Positions 8,288-16,369 of a stretch of 64,000 nucleotides of DNA are shown in pieces. Each line of letters begins with the position of its first letter. The first letter of the stretch is position 1. The position numbers were made by a program, and so were the translations under genes. Source of the DNA: JBCDCY01 sp039180875 (GTDB taxonomy: Bacteria > Pseudomonadota > Alphaproteobacteria > Rhodobacterales > Rhodobacteraceae); NCBI GenBank assembly GCA_039180875.1, contig JBCDCY010000002.1, positions 372,001 to 436,000 of the forward strand, given 5' to 3'. The notes below the pieces were generated by a model that was given only the letters and a program-made list of their open reading frames with translations, made no database searches and had not been told where the DNA came from.

Positions 8288-9733
8288 ATGAGCGACGGCC
8301 TACTGATCGGTCTCGACCTCGGCACGACGGCGGTGAAAGGCGTGCTGATCGGCCTCGACGGCGTGGTGCGGGACCGGTTCGCCGAGCGCTTTCCCACGAT
8401 GCGGGAGGGTGCGCGGGTCGAGCAGGACCCGGCCGACTGGCTGCGGCTGGTGGAGGCGGCGCTTGCCCGGTTTGCCCCGGCGGCGGGGGAGGTGCGGGCG
8501 ATCGGCCTCTGCAGTCAGGTGAACACTCATGTTTTTTCAGACCGGGCTGGGCGGCCGCTTTGCCCCGCCATCGTCTGGCAGGATACGCGGCCGGCCGATG
8601 CAGCCGCCGCGATCGACGCAAAGGTGGCGGAGGCCGATCGGCTGGCCTGGTGGGGGGCGCCCTTGCCGATCGACGCGAGCCATGCCCTCGCCCGCATGGC
8701 CTGGGTGATGGCGGAGGAGCCGGCGCGCTGGTCCGAGACCGCCCGGGTCTATGCGCCGAAGGACTGGGTGATCCGGCAATTGACTGGAGCGGACGGCGCG
8801 GACCCGGTCGCCTCCGTCGGGCTGGTCGACCTGGCGCTCGCCTATGTCGATCCGCTGATCGCCGAGGTGCCGGGGGCGGCCGGGCGCCTGCCGCCGCTCG
8901 CCGATCCCCTGAGCCCGGCGGGGGAGGTGGCGTCGGGGCCGTTCAGCGGTGTGCCGCTGATGCGCGGCACGATGGATGCCTGGGCGGGCCTCTTCGGCGT
9001 CGGCGCGGCCGAGCACGGCGACGGCGTCTGGCTCTCCGGCACGTCGGAGGTGCTGGGCCTGATCTCTCCCGTCCGCCAGGGGGCGCCGGGGGTGATCGCC
9101 TTTCCGACCTGGCGCGACATTACGCTCCATGCCGGACCGACCCAGGCGGGCGGGGCCTCGTTCGAGTGGGTCGCAAAGCTGCTCGGCCAGCCGATGGAGG
9201 CGCTGGCGGCCCTCGCCGCAGACGCCCGCCCGGGCCCGATCTTTCTGCCCCATCTGCAGGGCGAGCGGGCGCCGATCTGGGACCCGGCGGCGCGCGGTGC
9301 CTTCGCCGGCCTCGATGCCGCAAGCGGTCCGGGAGAGCTCGCCCGGGCGGTGATGGAGGGGGTCGCCTTCTCCGCCCGCTGGGTGTTCGAGGCGCTGGAG
9401 GCCTCGGCCGGCGGCACGGTCCCGCAGCGCATCCGGCTGGGAGGCGGCGGGGCGCGATCCGACCTTTGGTGCCAGATCCGCGCCGATGCGCTGGGCCGGC
9501 CGTTGGAGCGGGCCGCGGCGCCCGATGCGGGCGCGGTCGGCGCGGCGATCCTGGCGGGGGTCGGGGTCGGGGCGCTGCCCGATCTCGCCACCGCGTCCCG
9601 GGCCCTTGCGCCGACAGAGCGTGTCTTTGTCCCTGATCCGGCCCGTGCGGCGGAGGCATCGGCGCGCTACCGGATCTTCCGTCAGTTCTATGAAGCGCTG
9701 CGACCGGTGAACGCGGGACTTACCGTGCTCTGA
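8288..9733 (+). CDS. FGGY-family carbohydrate kinase (xylulokinase-like)
   Basis: A 481-residue sugar kinase of the ASKHA fold that phosphorylates a pentose, polyol or related sugar with ATP. The N-terminal phosphate loop GLDLGTTAVKGV (8-19) and the catalytic-base Asp230 in GTMDAWAG are clear. The second-domain motifs LPHLQGERAPIWDP and LGGGGARSDLWCQI are also typical. Length is normal for the family. It is divergent from the sugar-binding protein and permease genes, so it likely acts on the imported sugar. ATG 8288 follows GGGGAGGG. Xylulose is the most common substrate of its closest-looking relatives, but specificity cannot be assigned. Confidence 0.9.
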   Translation: MSDGLLIGLDLGTTAVKGVLIGLDGVVRDRFAERFPTMREGARVEQDPADWLRLVEAALARFAPAAGEVRAIGLCSQVNTHVFSDRAGRPLCPAIVWQDTRPADAAAAIDAKVAEADRLAWWGAPLPIDASHALARMAWVMAEEPARWSETARVYAPKDWVIRQLTGADGADPVASVGLVDLALAYVDPLIAEVPGAAGRLPPLADPLSPAGEVASGPFSGVPLMRGTMDAWAGLFGVGAAEHGDGVWLSGTSEVLGLISPVRQGAPGVIAFPTWRDITLHAGPTQAGGASFEWVAKLLGQPMEALAALAADARPGPIFLPHLQGERAPIWDPAARGAFAGLDAASGPGELARAVMEGVAFSARWVFEALEASAGGTVPQRIRLGGGGARSDLWCQIRADALGRPLERAAAPDAGAVGAAILAGVGVGALPDLATASRALAPTERVFVPDPARAAEASARYRIFRQFYEALRPVNAGLTVL

Positions 9734-9743
9734 CGAAAAGGGA

Positions 9744-9763
9744 CGCGGCATCGCAACGCCGCG
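9744..9763. terminator. Bidirectional hairpin terminator candidate
   Basis: A 6-bp GC stem (CGCGGC with GCCGCG) and an 8-base loop lie in the 51-base gap between the convergent kinase and FAS1/RTX genes. There is no T tract. Confidence 0.4.
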
Positions 9764-9784
9764 CCCCCGCCGCAGAGAGGCCGA

Positions 9785-11413
9785 TCAGGCGAACAGGAAG
9801 TCGTTCGCCTGCAGCTCGCTCAGCATCACGTGATCCAGGGTCACCGTGCCGCGATCGCCGGTGATGATGACGTCGCCGCCGTTTTCGCTGGCCGCAGCGA
9901 GGACGTCGTGGAAGTCCTCGAACTCTTCGCTCGACAGCCGGATCCGATCGGTGCCGCCGAAGTCGGCGATCGTGTCATGGCCGTTCAGTTTGCCGATGAT
10001 GAAGATGTCGTGGCCGAAGCCGCCGACCATCACATCGTCCCCGGCACTACCGGTCAGCCGGTCGTTGCCGACACCGGCGAGCAGCGTATCGTCGCCGCGC
10101 CCGCCGTTCAGGATGTCGTTGCCGAAGCCGCCAAAGATCAGGTCGTCGCCCTCTTTCCCGAGCAGCTTGTCCTTGCCGGTGAAGCCCACGATCTTGTCGT
10201 CGCCCGCGGTGCCTTCGATGTGGTCACCGCCAAGCGTGCCGAAGAACTTCTTGCCGTCGGGCTCCGGCGTCACCTGCACCGGCAGCAACACGCGGTCGAT
10301 CACCTGCACGAAGCTTTGGGAGGCGGCCGGGATGTCCTCGGCCACGATGTTGGGGTTTTCGAGCCCGGTATCGCGGTCGATCAGCTCCGTCCCGTCCGAC
10401 CGCAGCGGAGTGCCGAGGAAGTTGGGCACAAAGCGCAGATCGTCGATCTCGTCCGCCGTCCGGCCGCCGACCACCACGTGATAGAGCAGGATGTCGGTCA
10501 AAAGCGGGATCGGATCGCCCCCGCCGAGGGTGGAGAGGGTGCTCGCCAGGAAGCCGAAGACCGCGTCGGCATCGCCGGTATCGCCCCCGAAGCCGAGATC
10601 GGCGGCCAAGGCCCCGAACGCGTCGTTGGTCGGGGCGAGGACGGTGATGTCGCTCGCCGCGGCCAGGGTGGGGATCAGGCCGGTGATATCCAGGGCCTGG
10701 ACCAGGATGCTGAAGTCCGGGTTGCCGGCGGCGATGTCGACGACGCTCGGCGGCGTGTTGCCGGGCAGGTCGAACGGCAGCAGCACCCGGTCGATCACGT
10801 TGATTAGGCCGTTCTCAGCGTCGATGTTGCTGTCGACCACGACCGGATCGGCGATGTCAGGCTCCTGGTCGATCAGCACGGTGCCGTTGACGTCGAACGT
10901 GGCGCCGTTCAGCGTGGTCACCGTACCTTCGCTCCGCAACTGACCGAGGGTCTTGACCCCCTCGACCACGTGGAAGAGCAGCACGTCCGCCAGCAGGTCG
11001 AGCGCGGCTTCGGGGCTGCCGCCGAGGTCGGTGAGGGCCGCGACCAGCGTGTTGAATGCGGCCTCGTCGTCACCCGGCGCGACGGGGGCGCCCAGATCGG
11101 CAACGAGCTGGATGAAGGCGTCGTCGGTGGGTGCGAAGACGGTGAACTCCGCCGATGCGGTGTCGAGGGCCCCGGCGAGGTCGGTGGCGATCAGCGCATC
11201 GCGCAGGATGTCGAAGTCGCTGCCGTCCCCATCGAAACCGCTATCGCCCGAGATGGCGAGCACGGTCTCCGTGATGGTGAGTTGCGGCGGCGTCAGGTCG
11301 ATGGCGCCGATCGAGAAGCTGATGATGTCGCTCAGCGGCACGCGCTCGCCGTTGAGGAAGAACTGGCCGTGCTCGAAGGTGAAGCTCAGGCCACGGATCG
11401 TAGCGGTCGACAT
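9785..11413 (-). CDS. Secreted protein with two FAS1 domains and RTX repeats
   Basis: A 542-residue protein with two fasciclin (FAS1) adhesion domains, roughly residues 50-205 and 210-375, each with the FTVFAPTDDAF/ITVLAPTNDAF and VIDRVLLP motifs. A block of calcium-binding RTX nonapeptides follows (GGxGxDxhx type, such as GGRGDDTLL and GSAGDDVMV), about residues 390-470. The C-terminus is acidic and hydrophobic (LQANDFLFA), as in type I secretion substrates, and there is no N-terminal signal peptide. It is therefore probably exported whole and binds calcium outside the cell. No type I exporter is encoded in this window. ATG 11413 has CGGAG upstream; a TTG two codons earlier is less likely. 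It probably shares transcription with the FAS1 lipoprotein upstream. Confidence 0.88.
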   Translation of the reverse strand: MSTATIRGLSFTFEHGQFFLNGERVPLSDIISFSIGAIDLTPPQLTITETVLAISGDSGFDGDGSDFDILRDALIATDLAGALDTASAEFTVFAPTDDAFIQLVADLGAPVAPGDDEAAFNTLVAALTDLGGSPEAALDLLADVLLFHVVEGVKTLGQLRSEGTVTTLNGATFDVNGTVLIDQEPDIADPVVVDSNIDAENGLINVIDRVLLPFDLPGNTPPSVVDIAAGNPDFSILVQALDITGLIPTLAAASDITVLAPTNDAFGALAADLGFGGDTGDADAVFGFLASTLSTLGGGDPIPLLTDILLYHVVVGGRTADEIDDLRFVPNFLGTPLRSDGTELIDRDTGLENPNIVAEDIPAASQSFVQVIDRVLLPVQVTPEPDGKKFFGTLGGDHIEGTAGDDKIVGFTGKDKLLGKEGDDLIFGGFGNDILNGGRGDDTLLAGVGNDRLTGSAGDDVMVGGFGHDIFIIGKLNGHDTIADFGGTDRIRLSSEEFEDFHDVLAAASENGGDVIITGDRGTVTLDHVMLSELQANDFLFA

Positions 11414-11488
11414 GGTCAAGTCTCCGGTTTGGTGCGAGAGGGGCGCACGGGAAGCGACGGGGCGCGCTGACCGCGCCCCATCGGATCG

Positions 11489-11986
11489 TCACGGCAGCAG
11501 CACGGTGTCGATCACGTGGATCACGCCGTTCGAGGCGCCGACATCGGCCGCCACGACAGTGGCGTTGTTCACCTGGACGCCGCCCCCGGTGGCGTCGATG
11601 GCGAGGGTCTTGCCCTGCACCGTGGCCGCGTCGATGGTCTGACCGGCGAGATCGGCCGACATCACCTGACCCGGCACAACGTGATAGGTGAGGATGGAGA
11701 CCAGTTGATCCCGGTTCTCCGGCCGCAGCAGCGCATCGACCGTGCCCTCGGGCAGCTTGGCGAAGGCCTCGTCGGTCGGCGCGAAGACCGTGAAGGGGCC
11801 GGGCGACTTCAGCGTCTCGACCAGATCGGCGGCCTGTACGGCGGCGACCAGGGTCTGGAACTGACCGGCGGAGACGGCAGTGTCGACGATGTCGGCACTC
11901 GGCGCGCTGCCGGTCGTGGCGGTTTGCGAGGTCGCGGCGCAGGCGGCGAGCAGGCCTGCGGCCATGAGCGAAAGCAGATACTTCAT
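11489..11986 (-). CDS. FAS1-domain lipoprotein
   Basis: A 165-residue lipoprotein with a single fasciclin domain. The signal peptide ends in a lipobox, LAAC, with Cys16 as the expected lipidated residue. The FAS1 core shows FTVFAPTDEAF, LTYHVVPGQVM and a terminal VIHVIDTVLLP. It should be anchored at the inner or outer membrane facing the periplasm. The downstream gene encodes a two-FAS1-domain secreted protein, so a cell-bound and a released partner are encoded in tandem. An inverted repeat (12005-12021) lies 18 bases before its ATG, which suggests direct regulation. The function of bacterial FAS1 proteins is mostly adhesion or matrix binding, but none is proven here. Confidence 0.9.
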   Translation of the reverse strand: MKYLLSLMAAGLLAACAATSQTATTGSAPSADIVDTAVSAGQFQTLVAAVQAADLVETLKSPGPFTVFAPTDEAFAKLPEGTVDALLRPENRDQLVSILTYHVVPGQVMSADLAGQTIDAATVQGKTLAIDATGGGVQVNNATVVAADVGASNGVIHVIDTVLLP

Positions 11987-12004
11987 AAGTCACTCCCTGG
12001 TGGT

Positions 12005-12021
12005 GTGGGATTTTTTCCCAC
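12005..12021. promoter_or_regulatory. Inverted repeat upstream of FAS1 lipoprotein (site 1)
   Basis: GTGGGA and TCCCAC flank a T5 spacer, ending 18 bases before the lipoprotein start. It closely resembles site 2 at 12068-12086 and has the same strand orientation of its T run. The pair looks like binding sites for one regulator of this divergon. Confidence 0.55.
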
Positions 12022-12067
12022 GAGATGTGACATACGTGCTCCATCCCTCGGAATCGTCAAGGTCGCG

Positions 12068-12086
12068 CGTGGACTTTTTTTCCACG
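12068..12086. promoter_or_regulatory. Inverted repeat upstream of DUF6502 gene (site 2)
   Basis: CGTGGA and TCCACG flank CTTTTTT, ending 17 bases before the DUF6502 start. The centre is about 64 bases from that of site 1, about six helical turns, so two bound dimers could sit on the same face of the DNA. Confidence 0.55.
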
Positions 12087-12103
12087 GAGCGTAGGTTCGA
12101 GTC

Positions 12104-12979
12104 ATGTCCGATGCGCCACCCGATCCCCGAACGGCAGCTTTTCAGCGGGTTCTCCGCGGGCTTTTGCGGCCTTTGGTGCGCGCTCTGATCGCCCAAGGCG
12201 TCACCGCGCCGGCGCTTTATCGCCTACTCAAGCAGCTCTACGTCGAGGTGGCCGAGCAGAGCTTCCGCCTGGACGAGACCCCGCCGACGGACAGCCGCAT
12301 CAGCATGCTGACAGGCGTGCATCGCAGGGATGTGCGGGCCTTTCGCTCCGGCACCGGGGCGACGTCGGACGAGGTCGGGCAGCGCGCGACCACCATCGCC
12401 ACGGTGCTCGGCCGCTGGCTCGCCGATCCGGATATGACGCTGGAGGATGGCGCACCGCGGCCGCTTTGGCGGACCGGCGCCGATGGCCCCTCCTTTGAGC
12501 GGCTGGTCGCCACCGTCAGCCGCGATATCCGGCCGCGCACGGTGCTGGACGAGCTTCTGCGCCAGGGTCTGGTGACGCTGAGCGAGGATGGCGAGACCGT
12601 GACGCTGTCGGCCGACGCCTTCCTTGGGCCGGCGGATCTTGATCAGAAGGTCTTCTTCTTCGCCGAGAATGTCGGCGACCATATCTCCGCCGCGGTCGAC
12701 AATCTGCTGGCCGACGAGCCCCGGTTCATGGAGCGGGCGGTCTTTTACAATCGCCTGCGCGCCAGTTCAGTCGACGATCTGGAGGCGCAGGCGCGGGATC
12801 TCGGCGGTGATCTGCTGCTGAAGCTCAACCGCCTTGCCCACACCGCCCAGGCGGAGGATCTATCGGCCGAGGATGGGACCGAGCGGTTCCGCTTCGGCCT
12901 TTTCTTTTATCGCGAGGACGAAGCGGCGGACGGCGAGGACACCACGGCGCCGCCGCGCGGGACGGGTAACAATGAGTGA
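12104..12979 (+). CDS. DUF6502 family protein, possible DNA-binding regulator
   Basis: A 291-residue cytoplasmic protein that resembles the DUF6502 family. The segment around residues 63-82 (SRISMLTGVHRRDVRAF) looks like a helix-turn-helix, and a second block, RTVLDELLRQGLVTLSEDGETVTL, looks like a winged-helix element. I therefore infer a transcription regulator, but no function has been established for the family that I know of. It lies divergent from the FAS1 genes across twin inverted repeats and overlaps the DUF5666 gene by eight bases, so the two are co-translated. The C-terminus is acidic. An alternative is a structural partner of the DUF5666 lipoprotein. Confidence 0.7.
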   Translation: MSDAPPDPRTAAFQRVLRGLLRPLVRALIAQGVTAPALYRLLKQLYVEVAEQSFRLDETPPTDSRISMLTGVHRRDVRAFRSGTGATSDEVGQRATTIATVLGRWLADPDMTLEDGAPRPLWRTGADGPSFERLVATVSRDIRPRTVLDELLRQGLVTLSEDGETVTLSADAFLGPADLDQKVFFFAENVGDHISAAVDNLLADEPRFMERAVFYNRLRASSVDDLEAQARDLGGDLLLKLNRLAHTAQAEDLSAEDGTERFRFGLFFYREDEAADGEDTTAPPRGTGNNE

Positions 12980-13946
12980 TGTAACGCGTCGATCCATCTT
13001 GGCGGGACTTGGCGCCGGGTTATTGGCCGGCTGCGAGGTCCCATTGCAAATGGCCGAGGACGATCCGAACAAGCCACCGGCTCAGGGGGGGATCGGCGGG
13101 ACCGGCATCGTCGGCACCTTGACCGACTTAGGCTCCCTCCGGGTGAACGGCCTGCGGATCGCGACGGATGCGGAGACCGCCTTCTCCGGCCCGTTCGGGG
13201 CGATCGACGCGACCGAGGTGATGGTGGGCGACAGCCTAACCATTGAGGCCTCGACGACCGAGGCGGGCCTCCGCGCCCAGCGGGTGCACCTCACCCAGCC
13301 CCTGGTCGGGCCGGTCGAGGCGATCTCGGCCGACGGGCGGCAGCTCCGCATCCTCGGCATCGACGTGGTGCTGGAGCCGGGGGCGGAGATGCGCGCCCGG
13401 CCGGGTCTGCGCGTCGCGGTCTCCGGCATCTGGCGCGGGCCGCGGGTCGTCGCCTCCCGCGTGGTGCCGGCCGAGCGGGGCTCGGTCTCCGCCGTCGCGG
13501 GGGTCTTCGCCGCCGGGGCGGGGAGCGTGGGCGGCGTGCCGGTGCACGGGCTTGAGGCCGTGCTGCCGCCGGGCGGTGCGCCGGACGATGGCAGCTTTGT
13601 CACGGTGCTCGGCTACGACACGGATGGGGGCCTCACTGCGACCAACCTGAGCGCCGGACGGTTCTTCAATGCCGCCGGTCCGCTCGCCTCGCTTTCGGTC
13701 GAGGGTTATCTCGACCCGATCGAGGCGGCGCCGGGCTATACCGTCGCGGGCCTCGGCCACAGCTTCGATCGCAGGGCGGAGCTTGCCGCCTTCGCCGCCG
13801 ACCGCACGCTGTTCCTCGGTCCTTACACGGGCACCTTCGACGTGGCGCGCGGCGTGAGGCTGCCCCAGGACCTCGCGGCGCGGCGCGCCTTCCTGCGGGA
13901 GAACGCGGGGCCGCTGCTCACGACCACGGCGCTGCCGGCGCGCTAA
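12972..13946 (+). CDS. DUF5666-type exported lipoprotein
   Basis: A 324-residue protein with a twin-arginine-like start (TRRSILAGLGAGLLAGC) whose last residue fits a lipobox cysteine. It may thus be exported folded through Tat and then lipidated. The rest is a series of short beta-rich repeats, consistent with DUF5666: repeated VNGLRI, RILGIDVVLEPG and VHGLEAVLP segments that look like small OB-like barrels. Function is unknown. ATG 12972 lies inside the end of the DUF6502 gene (8-base overlap), and the longer upstream frame is Arg-rich shadow. Its stop is two bases from that of argB on the other strand, leaving no room for a separate terminator. Confidence 0.75.
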   Translation: MSDVTRRSILAGLGAGLLAGCEVPLQMAEDDPNKPPAQGGIGGTGIVGTLTDLGSLRVNGLRIATDAETAFSGPFGAIDATEVMVGDSLTIEASTTEAGLRAQRVHLTQPLVGPVEAISADGRQLRILGIDVVLEPGAEMRARPGLRVAVSGIWRGPRVVASRVVPAERGSVSAVAGVFAAGAGSVGGVPVHGLEAVLPPGGAPDDGSFVTVLGYDTDGGLTATNLSAGRFFNAAGPLASLSVEGYLDPIEAAPGYTVAGLGHSFDRRAELAAFAADRTLFLGPYTGTFDVARGVRLPQDLAARRAFLRENAGPLLTTTALPAR

Positions 13947-13948
13947 GC

Positions 13949-14863
13949 TTAGGCGGGCGCCTCGGCGCGGATCAGGCTGCCGGCGCCGTGGGCGGTGAAG
14001 AGCTCGAGCAAGCAGGCATGGGGCGCCCGGCCGTCGAGGATCACCACTGCGCCGACGCCGGCGCCGATGGCGGCGAGCGCCGTCTGGGTCTTTGGGATCA
14101 TGCCGCCGGCGATCACCCCGTCGGCCGTCAGCGCCTCGACCTGGGCGGTGGAGAGGTCGGTGACCACCTCGCCCGCCGCGTCCTTCACCCCGGCGACATC
14201 GGTGAGGAGCAAGAGGCGGTCGGCCTGCATCGCCCCGGCAATGGCGCCGGCCGCGGTGTCGCCGTTCACGTTGTAGGTGGCGCCGTCCCGGCCCACCCCG
14301 ACCGGCGCGATCACCGGAATGAAGTCGGAGGCGAGGAAGGTGTGGAGCACCGCCGGATGCACGTCCGTCGGCTCGCCCACGAAGCCGAGGTCGAGGACCC
14401 GCTCGAGATGGCTGTCGGGGTCCTTCACGGTGCGGGTCGCCCGCTCACACACCATCAGGTTGGCGTCCTTGCCCGACAGGCCGACGGCCCGACCGCCCTG
14501 GGCGTTGATCGCCTGCACGATGCCCTTGTTGATGCGCCCGGCGAGGACCATCTCGACCACCTCGACCGTCGCCGCGTCGGTCACCCGCTTGCCGTCGACG
14601 AACTCCGACTTGATCGACAACCGCTCCAGCATCTTGTCGATCTGCGGCCCGCCGCCGTGCACCACCACCGGGTTCACGTTGCACTGCTTCATCAGCACGA
14701 TGTCGCGGGCGAAACGCTCCAGCGCGGCCTCGTTGCCCATGGCGTGACCGCCGAGCTTGATGACCACCGTCGCGCCGTCATAGCGCTGCAGATAGGGCAG
14801 GGCCTCGCTCAAGGTCCGCGCCGTGGCGCGCCAGTCCCGGGTCATGGCAAGCGATTTCTCCAT
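13949..14863 (-). CDS. argB: Acetylglutamate kinase
   Basis: ArgB, 304 residues, phosphorylates N-acetylglutamate in the second step of arginine synthesis in the cytoplasm. Diagnostic motifs are KLGGHAMG for the phosphate loop (about 36-43), VVVHGGGPQI, the arginine-sensitive-type RINKGIVQAINAQGG, and NVNGDTAAGAIA. The extra N-terminal helix (MEKSLAMTRDWRATARTLSEAL) is the type that builds hexameric, arginine-inhibited enzymes, so feedback control by arginine is likely. ATG 14863 has GGAGG about eight bases upstream. It follows engB with a 77-base gap, the yidC-engB-argB order seen in many alphaproteobacteria. Confidence 0.97.
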   Translation of the reverse strand: MEKSLAMTRDWRATARTLSEALPYLQRYDGATVVIKLGGHAMGNEAALERFARDIVLMKQCNVNPVVVHGGGPQIDKMLERLSIKSEFVDGKRVTDAATVEVVEMVLAGRINKGIVQAINAQGGRAVGLSGKDANLMVCERATRTVKDPDSHLERVLDLGFVGEPTDVHPAVLHTFLASDFIPVIAPVGVGRDGATYNVNGDTAAGAIAGAMQADRLLLLTDVAGVKDAAGEVVTDLSTAQVEALTADGVIAGGMIPKTQTALAAIGAGVGAVVILDGRAPHACLLELFTAHGAGSLIRAEAPA

Positions 14864-14940
14864 CTCGGACCTCCGGCGAGGCTTCGCGGCGCTGGTTCTA
14901 CTGCGATTCTCGCCGGGCTTCGATGGGCTGCGCGCGGTGG

Positions 14941-15597
14941 CTAGCCGAGCAGTCCGGCGATCCGGCTTTGCAGAGTCGGGATGCCGGCACCGGTCTCCGA
15001 CGAGGTAAGGATGATCTCCGGAAAGGCCGCGGGATGGCGGGCGAGCGCCGTGCGGATCTGGGCGAGGGCCTTGTCGAGGGCGCCGCGCTTTGGCTTGTCG
15101 GTCTTGGTGATCACCACCTGAAAGCTCACCGCCGCCTGGTCGAGCAGCTCCATGATCTCCCGATCGACCTCCTTCGCTCCATGTCGGCCGTCGATCAGCA
15201 GGAACACCCGGCGGAGCGTGGCGCGGCCTGCAAGGTAGGTGCGCATCACGGTCTGCCAGCGGGCGACGACGTCGACGGGCGCCTCGGCAAAGCCATAGCC
15301 GGGCAGGTCGACCAGATAGAGCCGCCCCGCCAGATCGAAGTAGTTGATCTGCTGGGTGCGCCCCGGGGTGTTGGAGGTGCGGGCGAGCGCACGGCGGCCG
15401 GTGAGCGCGTTCAGGAGAGAGGACTTCCCGACGTTGGAGCGCCCGGCGAAGCAGACCTCGACCCGGTCGTCGGGCGGCAGCTGCGCCAGATCCGCGACGC
15501 CGAGCAGGAAGGTGCAGGTGCCGGCGAACAGTCGGCGGGCAGCCTCGGCCTCCTCCGCCTCCGGGTCCGCTGCGATGGGGAAGTTGGCGGTCGCCAT
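14941..15597 (-). CDS. engB: Ribosome biogenesis GTPase EngB (YihA/YsxC)
   Basis: EngB, 218 residues, is a GTPase needed for assembly of the large ribosomal subunit. The G motifs are all present: G1 GRSNVGKS (52-59), G2 in NTPGRTQ (76-82), G3 DLPG (97-100), and G4 TKTD near residue 160. Length is normal, with a short acidic N-terminal extension common in alphaproteobacteria. It lies six bases downstream of the MOSC gene, in the yidC operon. Confidence 0.96.
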   Translation of the reverse strand: MATANFPIAADPEAEEAEAARRLFAGTCTFLLGVADLAQLPPDDRVEVCFAGRSNVGKSSLLNALTGRRALARTSNTPGRTQQINYFDLAGRLYLVDLPGYGFAEAPVDVVARWQTVMRTYLAGRATLRRVFLLIDGRHGAKEVDREIMELLDQAAVSFQVVITKTDKPKRGALDKALAQIRTALARHPAAFPEIILTSSETGAGIPTLQSRIAGLLG

Positions 15598-15603
15598 GCC
15601 GGG

Positions 15604-16368
15604 CTAGAGGAGGAGCAGACGGTCATCCTCCGCCACCTCGCCGCCCGCGATGACCTCGGCGTAGACGCCGAAATTGCGGTGGCTCCAGCCGTCTTCCAGC
15701 ACCGAGAGCATGTCGATATCGGCCCGCCCGGTCTCGGGGTTGCCGTGGGTGGCGCGGCAGCGCTCGATCCGCTCGACGAAGCGGATCCGGGCGGTGCCGA
15801 GCATCGCCTCCCGCCCCGGCCACTCGAACTCCTGCCAGGGGCCGGTGCCCTCGAGCCAGATGTTGATACGGAAGCGCCGCATATCGAGGGTCTGGCCCGC
15901 CTTCTGACCGAGCGCCGTCAGGCTGCTGCCGCCGGCGAGCGAGATCGAGGGGAAGGGGCTGTCCGTCATGCCCCGCCCCGGCGCCTTGGCCACCCGGGCA
16001 GGCGCCGGGCGATCGTCGGGGTAGAGGGGCGCGAGCCATTTCACCAGCCGCGCCGCCTCGGCCGGTCGGTCGGGGCGCACCACGATTTCCGGCCGCTCGG
16101 GGTGGCGGAGCGTCACCGCCCCGGCCTCCGCGTCGAAGGCTGCGTCGACGGCCATCAGGGCAGGGGCTGCGGCGCCCCGGCAGAAGGCGGAGCAATGGGT
16201 CCAGTCCGGTGCCGCCGGATCGTGGCGAGAAGCCGCGTGCGCTACCGCCCAGACCCGGTCGCCGGGCATGGTCTCGCCCGCCATCAGCACGGTGCGCGCG
16301 CAGCGCTCTGCCCCCACCGCCTTGATTGGATGGCGCCAGAGGGCTGAGACCCGGATCTCCGCCGTCAT
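15604..16368 (-). CDS. MOSC domain-containing protein
   Basis: A 254-residue protein with an N-terminal MOSC_N beta-barrel (LWRHPIKAVGAE) and a C-terminal MOSC domain. The conserved cysteine that binds sulfur or the molybdenum cofactor is visible in VERIERCRATHGNP. Relatives such as YcbX and mARC act in detoxification of N-hydroxylated compounds, sometimes with a fused ferredoxin domain, which is absent here. The gene is squeezed between yidC (one-base gap) and engB (six-base gap), so it is co-transcribed with membrane-insertion and ribosome-assembly genes. The exact substrate is unknown. Confidence 0.88.
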   Translation of the reverse strand: MTAEIRVSALWRHPIKAVGAERCARTVLMAGETMPGDRVWAVAHAASRHDPAAPDWTHCSAFCRGAAAPALMAVDAAFDAEAGAVTLRHPERPEIVVRPDRPAEAARLVKWLAPLYPDDRPAPARVAKAPGRGMTDSPFPSISLAGGSSLTALGQKAGQTLDMRRFRINIWLEGTGPWQEFEWPGREAMLGTARIRFVERIERCRATHGNPETGRADIDMLSVLEDGWSHRNFGVYAEVIAGGEVAEDDRLLLL

Positions 16369-16369
16369 G

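Noticed and set aside
12005..12086. Reading the two T-rich inverted repeats as intrinsic terminators
   Set aside because: The T run lies in the loop rather than after the stem, and both sit just before start codons.
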